A stretch of 64,000 nt of DNA from Zeimonas sp050187175 (GCA_050187175.1 JBFWXS010000015.1:1-64000), one strand, 5' to 3'; positions 15,755 through 24,047 are shown, numbered from the stretch's first letter. Translations and numbers: made by a program. Notes: generated by a model not told the origin, from the sequence alone.

Positions 15755-15917
15755 CGCTCTGCCGAACGGGGCCGGCGGGGCGGGCGCTCCGGCTGGCCCG
15801 GTTCCGGCTCGCTTGATCCGTGCCGCGGTCGGTCAGCCGCGCGGCCGGGCGGCGAAACTGTCGCCCTCCGGCCGCCCCCCGGGTTAGAATCCGCGTCTTT
15901 CCCGTCCCCCATTTCCC

Positions 15918-16859
15918 ATGGCTGCCGACCCCTCCGGGCGGACACGCGCGTCGTTCGACCTGAAGAGCGCCACGTATCCGCTCCTGTCTCTGGTCCTGAA
16001 GACGACCGACCTGACCGACGTCCTGGCGGAATTGCAGGCGCGGCTCGGCGGCACGCCGGATTTCTTCGACCAGGACCTGGTCGTGATCAATCTGTCGCAG
16101 GTCCGCGAATCGGACGGCGACATCAATTTCACGGCGCTGATCGCCCTGCTGCGGCAGTACCGGCTGCAGCCGATCGGCGCGCACGGCGGCAGCCCGGCGC
16201 AAATGCAGGCGGCGCTGGCCGCCGGCCTGGTTTCCACGCCCGACGTCTCGGCCAGCATGTCGCTGGCGCGCAGCGCGCGGCCGGCGCAGGCCGCCGGCGG
16301 CGACGACCGGGCGGCGCAGGAAGCGGCTGACGCCGATCGGACCATCGACGAAGCGGCATCGCCGGGCGACGAGCCGGCGGCGGGAGCGTCGCGGAGCGCG
16401 GCCGCGCACAACGCGACTACGGCAACGGCGGCCGCCGCGGCGCAGGGCACGGCCGCGGCGCAGCAGACTGCGGCACAGACGGCAGCGCCCGCCCAGGCAA
16501 CCGCGGCGCCGGCGGGACCCGCGCCCGCCGCGCGAACCATCGTCATCGATCGCCCGCTGCGCTCCGGCCAGCGCGTCTACGCGCGCGACGCCGATCTGGT
16601 GATGCTGGCCGTGGTCAGCTTCGGCGCCGAGGTCATCGCCGACGGCAATATTCACGTCTACGCGCCGCTGCGCGGGCGAGCCATCGCCGGCGCGCGCGGC
16701 AATACCGATGCGCGGATCTTCACCACCTGCCTCGAGCCGCAACTGGTCTCGATCGCCGGCATCTACCGCACGGCCGAGGTGGCAATGCCGCCCGACGTGG
16801 CGAGCAAGCCTGCGCAGATCAGGCTGGTCGGTGAAACGCTGCTGATGGAACCTCTTTGA
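15918..16859 (+). CDS. minC: Septum site-determining protein MinC
   Basis: A 313-residue FtsZ assembly inhibitor. The N-terminal FtsZ-binding domain covers about 1-105. The C-terminal beta-helix (about 210-305) carries DLVMLAVVSFGAEVIADGN and HVYAPLRGRAIAGARGN, which bind MinD and the septum. Between them is an unusually long low-complexity linker of roughly 90 residues, almost all Ala, Gln, Thr and Pro. E. coli MinC is only about 231 residues. It leads the minCDE operon, 25 bp before minD. Confidence 0.95.
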   Translation: MAADPSGRTRASFDLKSATYPLLSLVLKTTDLTDVLAELQARLGGTPDFFDQDLVVINLSQVRESDGDINFTALIALLRQYRLQPIGAHGGSPAQMQAALAAGLVSTPDVSASMSLARSARPAQAAGGDDRAAQEAADADRTIDEAASPGDEPAAGASRSAAAHNATTATAAAAAQGTAAAQQTAAQTAAPAQATAAPAGPAPAARTIVIDRPLRSGQRVYARDADLVMLAVVSFGAEVIADGNIHVYAPLRGRAIAGARGNTDARIFTTCLEPQLVSIAGIYRTAEVAMPPDVASKPAQIRLVGETLLMEPL

Positions 16860-16884
16860 TTCCCAGAATCGACAAGGACAGCTT

Positions 16885-17700
16885 ATGAGCAGAATCGTTG
16901 TGGTGACGTCGGGCAAAGGCGGAGTCGGCAAGACGACGACCAGCGCCAGCTTCGCCTCCGGCCTCGCGCTGCGCGGCTTCAAGACCGCCGTCATCGATTT
17001 CGACGTCGGCCTGCGCAATCTCGACCTGATCATGGGTTGCGAGCGCCGCGTCGTCTACGATCTGATCAACGTCATCCAGAACGAGGCCACGCTGAACCAG
17101 GCGCTGGTCAAGGACAAGCAGTGCGACAACCTGTTCGTGCTGGCCGCGTCGCAGACCCGCGACAAGGACGCGCTGAGCCACGACGGAGTCGAGCGCGTGC
17201 TGAAGGAGCTCAGCGAGATGGGCTTCGACTATGTCGTCTGCGACTCGCCGGCCGGCATCGAGACCGGCGCGCTGATGGCGATGCACTTCGCCGACGAGGC
17301 GCTGGTCGTGACCAATCCGGAAGTCTCGTCGGTGCGCGATTCCGACCGCATCCTGGGCATGCTCAGCTCCAAGACCAAGCGCGCGATCGAGCGCGCCGAG
17401 CCGATCAAGGAACATCTGCTGATCACGCGCTACAACCCGAATCGGGTCGAGGACGGCCAGATGCTGTCGCTCGAAGACATACAGGACATCCTGCGCATCA
17501 AGCTGATCGGCGTCATTCCGGAATCGGAAACGGTGCTGCAGGCGTCGAACCAGGGCGTCCCCGCGATCCACACCAAGGGCAGCGACGTGTCCGAAGCGTA
17601 CAAGGACGTCGTCGCGCGCTTTCTCGGCGAAGACCGCCCGATGCGCTTCGTCGACGCCCAGAAGCCGGGCTTCTTCAAACGAATCTTCGGCGGGAGGTAA
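16885..17700 (+). CDS. minD: Septum site-determining protein MinD
   Basis: A 271-residue ParA/MinD ATPase. The deviant Walker A is KGGVGKTT at about residues 11-18, with the signature lysine before GGVGK. The C-terminal amphipathic membrane-targeting helix is GFFKRIFGG. It binds the membrane when ATP-bound, recruits MinC and oscillates with MinE to keep division at midcell. Length is normal. It is five bases upstream of minE. Confidence 0.97.
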   Translation: MSRIVVVTSGKGGVGKTTTSASFASGLALRGFKTAVIDFDVGLRNLDLIMGCERRVVYDLINVIQNEATLNQALVKDKQCDNLFVLAASQTRDKDALSHDGVERVLKELSEMGFDYVVCDSPAGIETGALMAMHFADEALVVTNPEVSSVRDSDRILGMLSSKTKRAIERAEPIKEHLLITRYNPNRVEDGQMLSLEDIQDILRIKLIGVIPESETVLQASNQGVPAIHTKGSDVSEAYKDVVARFLGEDRPMRFVDAQKPGFFKRIFGGR

Positions 17701-17705
17701 AGCCG

Positions 17706-17969
17706 ATGTCCCTGCTGTCTTTCCTGCTAGGGGAAAAGAAGAAGACCGCCAGCGTCGCCAAGGAGCGGCTGCAGATCATCCTGGCGCACGAACGCAGCGG
17801 CCGCGAGAACGGCCGGCCCGACTACCTGCCGGAGCTGCAGCGCGAGCTGGTGGCGGTCATCTCGAAGTACGTGTCGATCAATCCGAACGACATCAAGGTG
17901 AACCTGGAACGCCAGGACAATCTCGAGGTGCTGGAAGTCAAGATCGAGCTGCCGGACGCGCCGCGCTGA
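17706..17969 (+). CDS. minE: Cell division topological specificity factor MinE
   Basis: 87 residues. The N-terminal MinD-stimulating segment (about 1-31, SVAKERLQIILAHER) and the dimeric topological domain (ELVAVISKYVSINPNDIKV) are both present. It activates MinD ATPase and restricts MinCD to the poles. Third gene of minCDE. No clear terminator follows, only GC-rich sequence. Confidence 0.96.
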   Translation: MSLLSFLLGEKKKTASVAKERLQIILAHERSGRENGRPDYLPELQRELVAVISKYVSINPNDIKVNLERQDNLEVLEVKIELPDAPR

Positions 17970-18103
17970 GCCGCGAGCCGCGGGCCGGGGGCCGCGCTGA
18001 GTCCGGGCCGCGGACCGCGCCGAGCCACGCGCCGCCGCGAGCCGCCTTGCGCCGCGGCCCGCTCATTGCGCGCCGCCCCTTTCCCTTGCCGCCGCCCGTC
18101 TTT

Positions 18104-18126
18104 AAGGTATATTTGTAGTGCATCTT
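18104..18126. promoter_or_regulatory. Putative NsrR (nitric oxide repressor) box
   Basis: AAGGTATATTTGTAGTGCATCTT fits the NsrR palindrome (AAGATGCATTT-N-AAATGCATCTT type) at about 17 of 22 defined positions, with a perfect right half TGCATCTT (spaced as two halves here). It lies 30 bp upstream of the truncated haemoglobin start. NsrR commonly controls NO-detoxifying globins. Confidence 0.55.
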
Positions 18127-18155
18127 TTGACGGAGCCGCCGCCGCGGCGAACGAC

Positions 18156-18554
18156 ATGAACAGCGTGTGCACCGAAGAAGAAATCCGGCAGATGGTCGGT
18201 GACTTCTACGCCAAGGTCCGGCGCGACGAACAGCTCGGCCCGATCTTCAACAGCCGCATCGATGACTGGGATCACCACCTGGCCAAGCTGAGCGACTTCT
18301 GGTCGTCGCTGCTGCGCGGCACGACGCGCTTCTCCGGCTCGCCGATGACCAAGCACATCGCGCTGCCCGACCTCAGCGCCGCGCTGTTCGAGCGCTGGCT
18401 GCAGCTGTTCCACGAGACCACGCAGACGCTGCCGAACCGCGAGATGGCCGAACGGGCCGACATGATGGCCCGGCGCATAGCGCGCAGCCTGTGGCTCGGC
18501 TACCAGACCAGCCACCGCCCCGAGGCGCTGGCCGAGGATCTGGCGCTGCGCTGA
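18156..18554 (+). CDS. Group III truncated haemoglobin
   Basis: A 132-residue globin with the 2-on-2 fold. The family hallmark FSGSPMTKHIALP carries the proximal His at about residue 67, and WSSLLRG and the end LWLGYQ match group III. Members bind O2 and NO and are often induced by nitrosative stress. The ATG at 18156 is preferred over an upstream frame extension. A putative NsrR box lies just upstream, supporting a role in NO or peroxynitrite handling. It is convergent with the RidA gene, with a small hairpin (18585-18599, CACCCT/AGGGTG) between. Confidence 0.92.
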   Translation: MNSVCTEEEIRQMVGDFYAKVRRDEQLGPIFNSRIDDWDHHLAKLSDFWSSLLRGTTRFSGSPMTKHIALPDLSAALFERWLQLFHETTQTLPNREMAERADMMARRIARSLWLGYQTSHRPEALAEDLALR

Positions 18555-18615
18555 GGCTGCCGCCGCATCCCGGCCCCGCCGCCGCACCCTCGCAGGGTGG
18601 CGTGCCCGATCGAAG

Positions 18616-19020
18616 TCAGCCCAGGTAAGCCACGCAGTCGATCTCGACATTGACGCGCGCACGATGCGGCGTGCCGCCGATGCAGGTGCGCGTGACCTTC
18701 TCTCCCTGCATGAACTCGCGGAACACTTCGTTGAAGACCGCGAAATCCGCCACGTCGCGCAGGCACACGCGCATGTTGACCACCTGCGCCAGACCGGCGC
18801 CGCCAGCTTCGAGGATGGACACCAGGTTCTTCAGCGTCTGGCGGGTCTGCTCGCGGATGTCGTCGGACACGACCTCGCGGGTCTGCGGGTCCAGCGGCCC
18901 CTGCCCCGAGACGTACAGGAAATCGCCGGCGCGGATCGCCTGAGCGAGCGGCGACGGAGCGCTCTTGTCGGTGAAGCCGGTGACGGGAGCATTGGCGCTC
19001 TGGACGAGCAGTTTCGGCAT
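18616..19020 (-). CDS. RidA/YjgF family protein
   Basis: A 134-residue trimeric enzyme-type protein. The conserved arginine region HRARVNVEIDCVAYLG, and FLYVSGQGPLDPQT near the N-terminus, are typical. RidA proteins hydrolyse enamine/imine intermediates. Some degradative members are 2-aminomuconate deaminases (AmnD/NbaF). The start MPKLLVQ at 19020 has GGAG upstream. It is divergent from a GntR regulator whose promoter motif recurs at the 3-hydroxyanthranilate-dioxygenase cluster, so a deaminase role there is conceivable but unproven. Confidence 0.9.
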   Translation of the reverse strand: MPKLLVQSANAPVTGFTDKSAPSPLAQAIRAGDFLYVSGQGPLDPQTREVVSDDIREQTRQTLKNLVSILEAGGAGLAQVVNMRVCLRDVADFAVFNEVFREFMQGEKVTRTCIGGTPHRARVNVEIDCVAYLG

Positions 19021-19038
19021 GGCGGTCTCCGGAAGCAG

Positions 19039-19089
19039 CCGGCCATTCCCGGCCATTCGCCGGCCGTTTGCCGGCCATAGCCGGCCAAT
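19039..19089. repeat. Five CCGGCC repeats phased every 10-11 bp
   Basis: CCGGCC occurs at 19039, 19049, 19060, 19071 and 19081, each followed by ATT, ATT, GTT, ATA or AAT. The spacing equals one helical turn, so all copies lie on one face of the DNA in the RidA/GntR intergenic region. Confidence 0.7.
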
Positions 19090-19102
19090 CGATTCGGCCG
19101 AT

Positions 19103-19129
19103 TATCGATTTGTCTGCACCTATCGATTT
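19103..19129. promoter_or_regulatory. Direct repeat TATCGATTT x2, probable regulator site
   Basis: TATCGATTT at 19103-19111 and 19121-19129, 18 bp apart, lies between the divergent RidA and GntR genes. ATCGATTT also occurs at 22328 and 28136 upstream of other catabolic genes. Confidence 0.5.
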
Positions 19130-19204
19130 AAAAGTGTCGCGGATGCTATATTGGCTGTCAAACGCCGCGCACCGGCTGCCCCGAGCCTGCCCCGCCGCCG
19201 TCCC

Positions 19205-19915
19205 ATGTCGTCGCTCCCGCCCCTCACGCCGCTGCGCGACAGCGGCGACTTGACCACTACGCTGGCCAGTACGCTCGCCACCCGGCTGCGCGGCGCGATC
19301 ACGCGCGGCGAGATCCTGCCGGGCGCCAAGCTGCATCTGGAGGAGCTGCGCGCCGCCTTCGGCGTCAGCCTGAGTCCGCTGCGCGAGGCACTGGCCCGGC
19401 TGGCCGCCGAACGCTTCGTGGTCAGCGAGGATCAGCGCGGCTACCGCGTGGCGCCGGTGTCGGAAGCGAATCTGCGCGAAGTCATCCGGCTGCGCTGCGA
19501 GTTCGAGCGGCTCGCGCTGCGCGAATCGGTGGGACGCGGCACGGTCGACTGGGAAGGCCAGGTGGTGGCCGCGCTGTACCGGCTGAACCGGACGCATCGC
19601 ACGCCCGACCGGGGAGAGTCCGTCGAGGACTGGGAGCGCGAGCACCGCATCTTCCACGCGACGCTGCTGGGGGCCTGCGAAATGCCGCTGCTGCTGCATT
19701 TCTGCGCCACGCTGCACGACCTCGGCGACCGCTACCGGCGCCTGTTCCTGGCGCAGCACGCGATCGACGCCGTGGTGATCGACGAGCACAGGCAGATCGC
19801 CGATGCTGCCATCGGGCGCGATGCCGATCGCGCCTGCGAACTGCTGACGCGGCACATCGAGCGCACCGGCGAACAGGTGCGCGCCAGCCTGCCGCAGGAC
19901 TGGAAGACGCCGTGA
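19205..19915 (+). CDS. GntR family transcriptional regulator (FCD subfamily)
   Basis: A 236-residue regulator. The winged helix-turn-helix spans about 15-80 (FGVSLSPLREALARLAAERF), and the FCD ligand domain about 88-220, with metal-type His/Asp positions in HRIFHATLL, DEHRQIADA and RHIERTG. It is divergent from ridA. It probably binds the ATCGATTT repeats in between and may also control the two other promoters with that motif (inference). It ends one base before the KefC-type gene, which is convergent. Confidence 0.88.
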   Translation: MSSLPPLTPLRDSGDLTTTLASTLATRLRGAITRGEILPGAKLHLEELRAAFGVSLSPLREALARLAAERFVVSEDQRGYRVAPVSEANLREVIRLRCEFERLALRESVGRGTVDWEGQVVAALYRLNRTHRTPDRGESVEDWEREHRIFHATLLGACEMPLLLHFCATLHDLGDRYRRLFLAQHAIDAVVIDEHRQIADAAIGRDADRACELLTRHIERTGEQVRASLPQDWKTP

Positions 19916-19916
19916 G

Positions 19917-21716
19917 TCAGTGCCCCTCCGAGGGGCGCGCGTTCACGTGCAGCATCTCGCCGCGCCGGGCCAGCACGCCCTCCACCGCCTCGATGGCAAG
20001 GCGTTGAGCGTCGCGCGCCCGCGTCGACGCCACCAGTTCATCCGCTTCCTCGGGTGTGTCGCCGAGACGGACCAGCGCCTCGCGGCTGATCGACAGCGCC
20101 GATTCGAGCGTCTCGCGCATCTGGAAGTCGGCGCCCTTGTGCATCAGCTCGATGGCGTGTTCGCGGCCGTAGGCCCGCGCCAGCACCGGCACCAGCGGAA
20201 ACTCGTGCTTCACCAGTTCCACGATCTTCGTCGTCGCCGCGGGATCGTCGGGCGCCGCGATGATCAGGCAGGCATCGGCCGCCCCGGCGGCATGGAGGAT
20301 GTCCAGCCGCGACCCGTCGCCGTAGTAGACCTTGAAGCCGACCTTGTTCGCGACGCGGATCATCTCGGGATCGGTCTCGATGATGGACAGGCTGTAGCCG
20401 CGTGCCAGCAGCGGCTGGCTGACGATCTGCCCGACGCGGTCGAAGCCGATCAGCAGGATGCTGGCGTTCAGATTCTCCGGCGCCTCGACTCCGTCCGTCG
20501 ATGCCGCCGCCTTGGGCGCGAACCGGTCGTGCAGGATCACCATCAACGGCGTCAGCACCATCGAGCAGATGATGATCGCGGTCAGGATCGCGTTCTCCTC
20601 CGGCGCGAGAATGCCGACCGACATCGCCGTGGTGTAGAGAACGAAGGCGAACTCGCCGCCCTGCGCCATCAGCACCGCCCGCTCCAGCGCCTCGCCCCTG
20701 GATGCCTTCAGCAGGCGTGCCACAGCATAGATGACGGCCATCTTGAGGACGACGTAGATAGGCACCCACAGCGCGATCAGCCGCCAGTTCGCGGCGACGA
20801 TGTCCAGGTTCAGCGCCATGCCGACGCCGAGAAAGAACAGCCCCAGCAGCAGCCCGCGGAACGGTTCGACGTCCGCCTCGAGCTGATGGCGGAAACTCGA
20901 TTCCGACAGCAGCACCCCGGCGAGGAAGGCGCCCATCGCCATCGACAGTCCTCCCGCCTGCATCAGCATGGCCGCGCCCAGGACGACCAGCAGCGCCGCC
21001 GCCGTCATCACGTCGCGGCCGCCGAAGCGGGCCAGGAAGCGGAACATCGGGTTCAGCAGATAACGGCCGACCAGGATCAGCACGGCAATGGCCGCGAGGC
21101 CGATCCCGATGCTGGTCATCCGGTCGGCCAGCGTCGCTTCCTTGGCGCCCGGCGCGATGAAGGCGACTATCGCCAGAAGCGGCACGATGGCCAGATCCTC
21201 CAGCAGCAGGATCGCCACCACACGCCGCCCGAACGGCGTCGCGATCTGCCCGCGTTCGTCCAGCATCTGCATCACGATGGCGGTCGAGGTCAGCACGAAG
21301 CCCGTCCCCGCCACGAAGCTGACGGACGCCGGATAGCCCATGGCCATGCCGATGCCGGTCAGCACCAGGATGGCGCCGCATACCTGCAAGGCGCCCAACC
21401 CGAAGATCTCGCCCCGCATGGCCCACAGGCGCGACGGCTGCATCTCCAGTCCGATGACGAACAGGAACAGCACCACGCCCAGCTCGGCGACGTGGATGAT
21501 GGCTTGAGGATCCTGGAAGAAGCCCAGCCCGAAGGGCCCGATGGCCAGCCCGCCGGCCAGAAAACCCAGCACCGCCCCCAGCCCGAGCTTGCGAAAGATC
21601 GGTACCGCCACCACCGCCGCCGCCAGCAGCACCACCACCGCCGTCAGGTCGGCCCCGCCGCCATGCTGCGCGGCAGCGTGCGCCGCCTCCGCCGCCTGTG
21701 AAGCCTCGATCGCCAT
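19917..21716 (-). CDS. KefB/KefC-type monovalent cation:proton antiporter (CPA2)
   Basis: A 599-residue inner-membrane protein. About 12 membrane helices occupy roughly residues 25-405, with the CPA2 patterns HVAELGVVLFLFVIGLEM and FGRRVVAILLLEDLAIVP. A TrkA-N/RCK nucleotide domain follows (about 420-540), with ILLIGFDRVGQIVSQ and an acidic strand end SIIETDPEM. It exchanges K+ (or Na+) for protons and is usually gated by glutathione or nucleotides. No kefF/kefG ancillary gene is next to it, so control must differ from E. coli KefC or use a distant partner. Confidence 0.92.
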   Translation of the reverse strand: MAIEASQAAEAAHAAAQHGGGADLTAVVVLLAAAVVAVPIFRKLGLGAVLGFLAGGLAIGPFGLGFFQDPQAIIHVAELGVVLFLFVIGLEMQPSRLWAMRGEIFGLGALQVCGAILVLTGIGMAMGYPASVSFVAGTGFVLTSTAIVMQMLDERGQIATPFGRRVVAILLLEDLAIVPLLAIVAFIAPGAKEATLADRMTSIGIGLAAIAVLILVGRYLLNPMFRFLARFGGRDVMTAAALLVVLGAAMLMQAGGLSMAMGAFLAGVLLSESSFRHQLEADVEPFRGLLLGLFFLGVGMALNLDIVAANWRLIALWVPIYVVLKMAVIYAVARLLKASRGEALERAVLMAQGGEFAFVLYTTAMSVGILAPEENAILTAIIICSMVLTPLMVILHDRFAPKAAASTDGVEAPENLNASILLIGFDRVGQIVSQPLLARGYSLSIIETDPEMIRVANKVGFKVYYGDGSRLDILHAAGAADACLIIAAPDDPAATTKIVELVKHEFPLVPVLARAYGREHAIELMHKGADFQMRETLESALSISREALVRLGDTPEEADELVASTRARDAQRLAIEAVEGVLARRGEMLHVNARPSEGH

Positions 21717-22104
21717 TCTTCTTCGCCTCTTTCTTCAGCTTTCGTACAGCCAAGCGGCCTGTCTCACCGCCCCTCCGCACCCGTCGCTGCCGCATAGTGA
21801 CAGGCCAGCCGCCGCGCCGGCAACGGTCGATGCGAAAGACAAAACTCGTCGATTGACGGAGGATGGCGGCAGCTACAAGCGCGGAGACCCAGCCGCCGAG
21901 CCGATTCCTTTCCCTGCCACCGCTGTATCGGCAAAGGCGTGGGTCGGGGGCCGCGGTCGGGCGGGGCGGGGCGCCGGAGGCGTGGCGCCGGCGAGCGGTG
22001 GCGCCGATGGGCGTGGCGCTGTATGCGCAGCCGAGAAGCGCAGGAAGCAGGGCCCGCGCGCGACAGCGCGCCACCAACTGGCTTGCGGCATCTGTCTGAG
22101 CGGA

Positions 22105-22121
22105 GCTTCCCGAAGGGAAGC
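22105..22121. repeat. Perfect hairpin with GAA loop (inner 1)
   Basis: GCTTCCC (22105-22111), GAA, GGGAAGC (22115-22121). It sits between the GCGGCAT/ATGCCGC pair in the centre of the large palindrome. Confidence 0.9.
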
Positions 22122-22167
22122 GCAGCGAGTTATGCCGCGGGGCCCTGCTTCCGAGCATCGCAGGGAA

Positions 22168-22188
22168 CCCCTTTGCGAAGCAAAGGGG
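22168..22188. repeat. Perfect hairpin with GAA loop (inner 2)
   Basis: CCCCTTTGC (22168-22176), GAA, GCAAAGGGG (22180-22188). It has the same GAA triloop as the first inner hairpin and a longer, perfect 9-bp stem. Confidence 0.9.
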
Positions 22189-22325
22189 CAAGCATCCAGC
22201 GCCACGCCCATCGGCGCCACCGCTCGCCGGCGCCACGCCTCCGGCGCCCCGCCCCGCCCGACCGCGGCCCCCGGCCCACGCCTTTGCCCGCCCCGCACAC
22301 TTCGCTACAATCATTGCATCCTGAA

Positions 22326-22353
22326 CGATCGATTTTCGTCGATCAATCGAAAT
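22326..22353. promoter_or_regulatory. ATCGATTT-type operator upstream of the amidohydrolase
   Basis: CGATCGATTTT (22326-22336) is identical to 28134-28144. TCGATT (22329-22334) and AATCGA (22345-22350) form an inverted repeat with a 10-bp spacer. It lies about 25-50 bp before the amidohydrolase ATG. Confidence 0.5.
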
Positions 22354-22375
22354 TCCATCGACGCTCGGGGGCGGC

Positions 22376-23986
22376 ATGCGCACACGGAGTGTAGTCACCG
22401 GCAACATCCTGACGATGGATCCCGCCCAGCCGCGCGCCGAAGCGATGGCCATCGTCGACGGCCGCATCGCCCACGTCGGCTCGCTGGCCGATGCACAGGC
22501 CGCCGCCGGCTCCCAGGCGACGCTGCACCGCTTCGACGGCGGCGCGATCATTCCCGGCCTGATCGACACGCACAACCACATGCTGTGGACCGGCGTGCAG
22601 CAGCAGGCCGTCGATCTGCCCGCCTGCAAGTCCATCGCCGAGGTCATCGACGCGGTGCGCCGCTTCGCCGCGGCCAATCCGCAGCGCGAATGGATCACGT
22701 CGGGGCTGGGCTGGCACATCGAGAAGTTCGCCGAGAAGCGCTATCCGACGCGGCAGGAGCTCGACCAGGCCTGTCCGGACCGGCCGGTCTACCTGAACCG
22801 CGGCGGCCACGTCGCCGCCTGCAACAGCCTCGCCCTGCGGCTCGGCGGCGTCGGCCGCGACACGCCGGACCCGGAAGGCGGACGCATCGTGCGCGACGCC
22901 GCCGGCGACCCGACCGGCGTGCTGCTGGAAGCGCCGGCGTTCATGCTGGTCGAACGGCACATGCCGCCGCGCTCGCGCGCCGATCTGCTGGCCGCGCTGC
23001 GCGACATCCAGGCCGCCTATCACCGGCACGGCCTGTGCGGCGTGGTCGACCCCGGCCTGCCCAGCGACGAGATGAGCATCTACCAGCAGCTGTGGCGCGA
23101 AGGCGGCCTGACGATGCGCGCCACCGTGATGCCGCTGGCGCAGACCGATGACGATCCGGACCGTATCGTCGACCGCCTCGGCGCATGGGGTTTTCGCACC
23201 GGCTTCGGCGACAGCCGGCTGCGCATCGGCGGCATCAAGATCTACATGGACGGCGGCGGCTCGCTGGGCACCGCGCTGATGCGCGAACCCTACCCGGACG
23301 AACGCTGCAACTGCGGCATCCAGGTCACGCACACGTCGACCTTCCACCGGCTCGCCGAGTTCTGCGCGCGCAGCGGCTGGTCGCTGGGCGTGCACACGGT
23401 GGGCGGCAAGGCGATCGACATCGCGCTGGCGGTATTTGACGAAGTCAATCAACGCCATCCGATCCGCGATCTGCGCTTCAACATCATCCATGCCTATCTG
23501 TGGCCATCGGCGGAGAACATCGCCACGGCCGCGCGGCTCGGCGTCGGCGTGGCGACGCAGCCGACGATGCAGTACAGCTTCGCGCCCATGCTGGTCAAGC
23601 GCTTCGGCGCGGAAGCCTTCGGCCGCGCCACGCCGATCCGCAGCTGGCTGGACGGCGGCGTCATCGTCGGCGGCGGTTCGGATTCGCCGGTCAACGCGTT
23701 TCCGCCGCTGCTCGGGCTGTGGCACGCGATCACCCGCTACGTCGACGACCTGGAGACGGCGATCGGCCCGCAGGAGGCGGTCGCACCCGAGACGGCGCTG
23801 GCGATGTACACGCGCGACGCCGCCTGGTTCACCTTCAACGACCACGAGTGCGGCATGCTCAGGACCGGCTATCTCGGCGACTGGGTGGCGCTCTCGGACG
23901 ACCCGCTGAGCTGCGATCCGCAGCGCATCCGCGATGCGGCCGTACGCGCCACCGCGGTCGGCGGGACGCTCGTTCATCAGCAGTGA
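22376..23986 (+). CDS. YtcJ-type amidohydrolase
   Basis: A 536-residue metal-dependent amidohydrolase of the YtcJ-like group. The metal-binding pair is DTHNHM in ALIDTHNHMLW-type context. GCGVVDPG-like segments, HNIIHAY-type and the late Asp in GGGSDSPVN complete the TIM-barrel ligands. The N-terminal beta-sandwich (TGNILTMDPAQPRAEAM) is typical. These enzymes hydrolyse amide or cyclic imide bonds; the substrate is unknown. It is 61 bp upstream of the ABC substrate-binding gene on the same strand. It may process the compound that transporter imports. The regulatory motif before it matches other promoters in the cluster. Confidence 0.85.
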   Translation: MRTRSVVTGNILTMDPAQPRAEAMAIVDGRIAHVGSLADAQAAAGSQATLHRFDGGAIIPGLIDTHNHMLWTGVQQQAVDLPACKSIAEVIDAVRRFAAANPQREWITSGLGWHIEKFAEKRYPTRQELDQACPDRPVYLNRGGHVAACNSLALRLGGVGRDTPDPEGGRIVRDAAGDPTGVLLEAPAFMLVERHMPPRSRADLLAALRDIQAAYHRHGLCGVVDPGLPSDEMSIYQQLWREGGLTMRATVMPLAQTDDDPDRIVDRLGAWGFRTGFGDSRLRIGGIKIYMDGGGSLGTALMREPYPDERCNCGIQVTHTSTFHRLAEFCARSGWSLGVHTVGGKAIDIALAVFDEVNQRHPIRDLRFNIIHAYLWPSAENIATAARLGVGVATQPTMQYSFAPMLVKRFGAEAFGRATPIRSWLDGGVIVGGGSDSPVNAFPPLLGLWHAITRYVDDLETAIGPQEAVAPETALAMYTRDAAWFTFNDHECGMLRTGYLGDWVALSDDPLSCDPQRIRDAAVRATAVGGTLVHQQ

Positions 23987-24047
23987 CGGTCCGGAACGCC
24001 GCCAGGGCAACCGGTCTCTCTTTTTCCCCACCCCAGAGGAGAACAGC

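Larger units (their letters stand above)
21931..22287. repeat. Long inverted repeat (91-bp arms) with nested hairpins
   Basis: Left arm 21931-22021 and right arm 22197-22287 are inverted copies with one mismatch in 91 bp. Inside the 175-bp centre are further pairs: 13 bp (22043-22055 with 22140-22152) and 7 bp GCGGCAT/ATGCCGC (22085-22091 with 22132-22138). Two triloop hairpins also lie there. The whole can fold into one branched cruciform-like structure. It is non-coding, extremely GC-rich, and related to elements at 9984-10104 and 10394-10450. No transposase is near, so a non-autonomous palindromic or REP-like element is the best guess. Confidence 0.9.
21717..22375. other. Intergenic region dominated by a long inverted repeat
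   Basis: 659 bp between the KefC-type gene and the amidohydrolase, with no supported coding region. Most of it is the palindromic element 21931-22287 with its left flank. The last 50 bp hold operator-like ATCGATTT sequences for the amidohydrolase. Confidence 0.8.

Noticed and set aside
15843..15873. GC-rich hairpin before minC as a terminator
   Set aside because: The stem has two internal mismatches and no T tract; too weak to list as a feature.
19920..21701. Long plus-strand frame opposite the KefC-type antiporter
   Set aside because: His/Gln/Arg-rich composition without family similarity; the minus strand encodes a clear CPA2 antiporter.
21541..23151. 536-codon plus-strand frame across the 22-kb palindrome
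   Set aside because: It crosses the palindrome and the amidohydrolase in a wrong frame; it has no recognisable domain.
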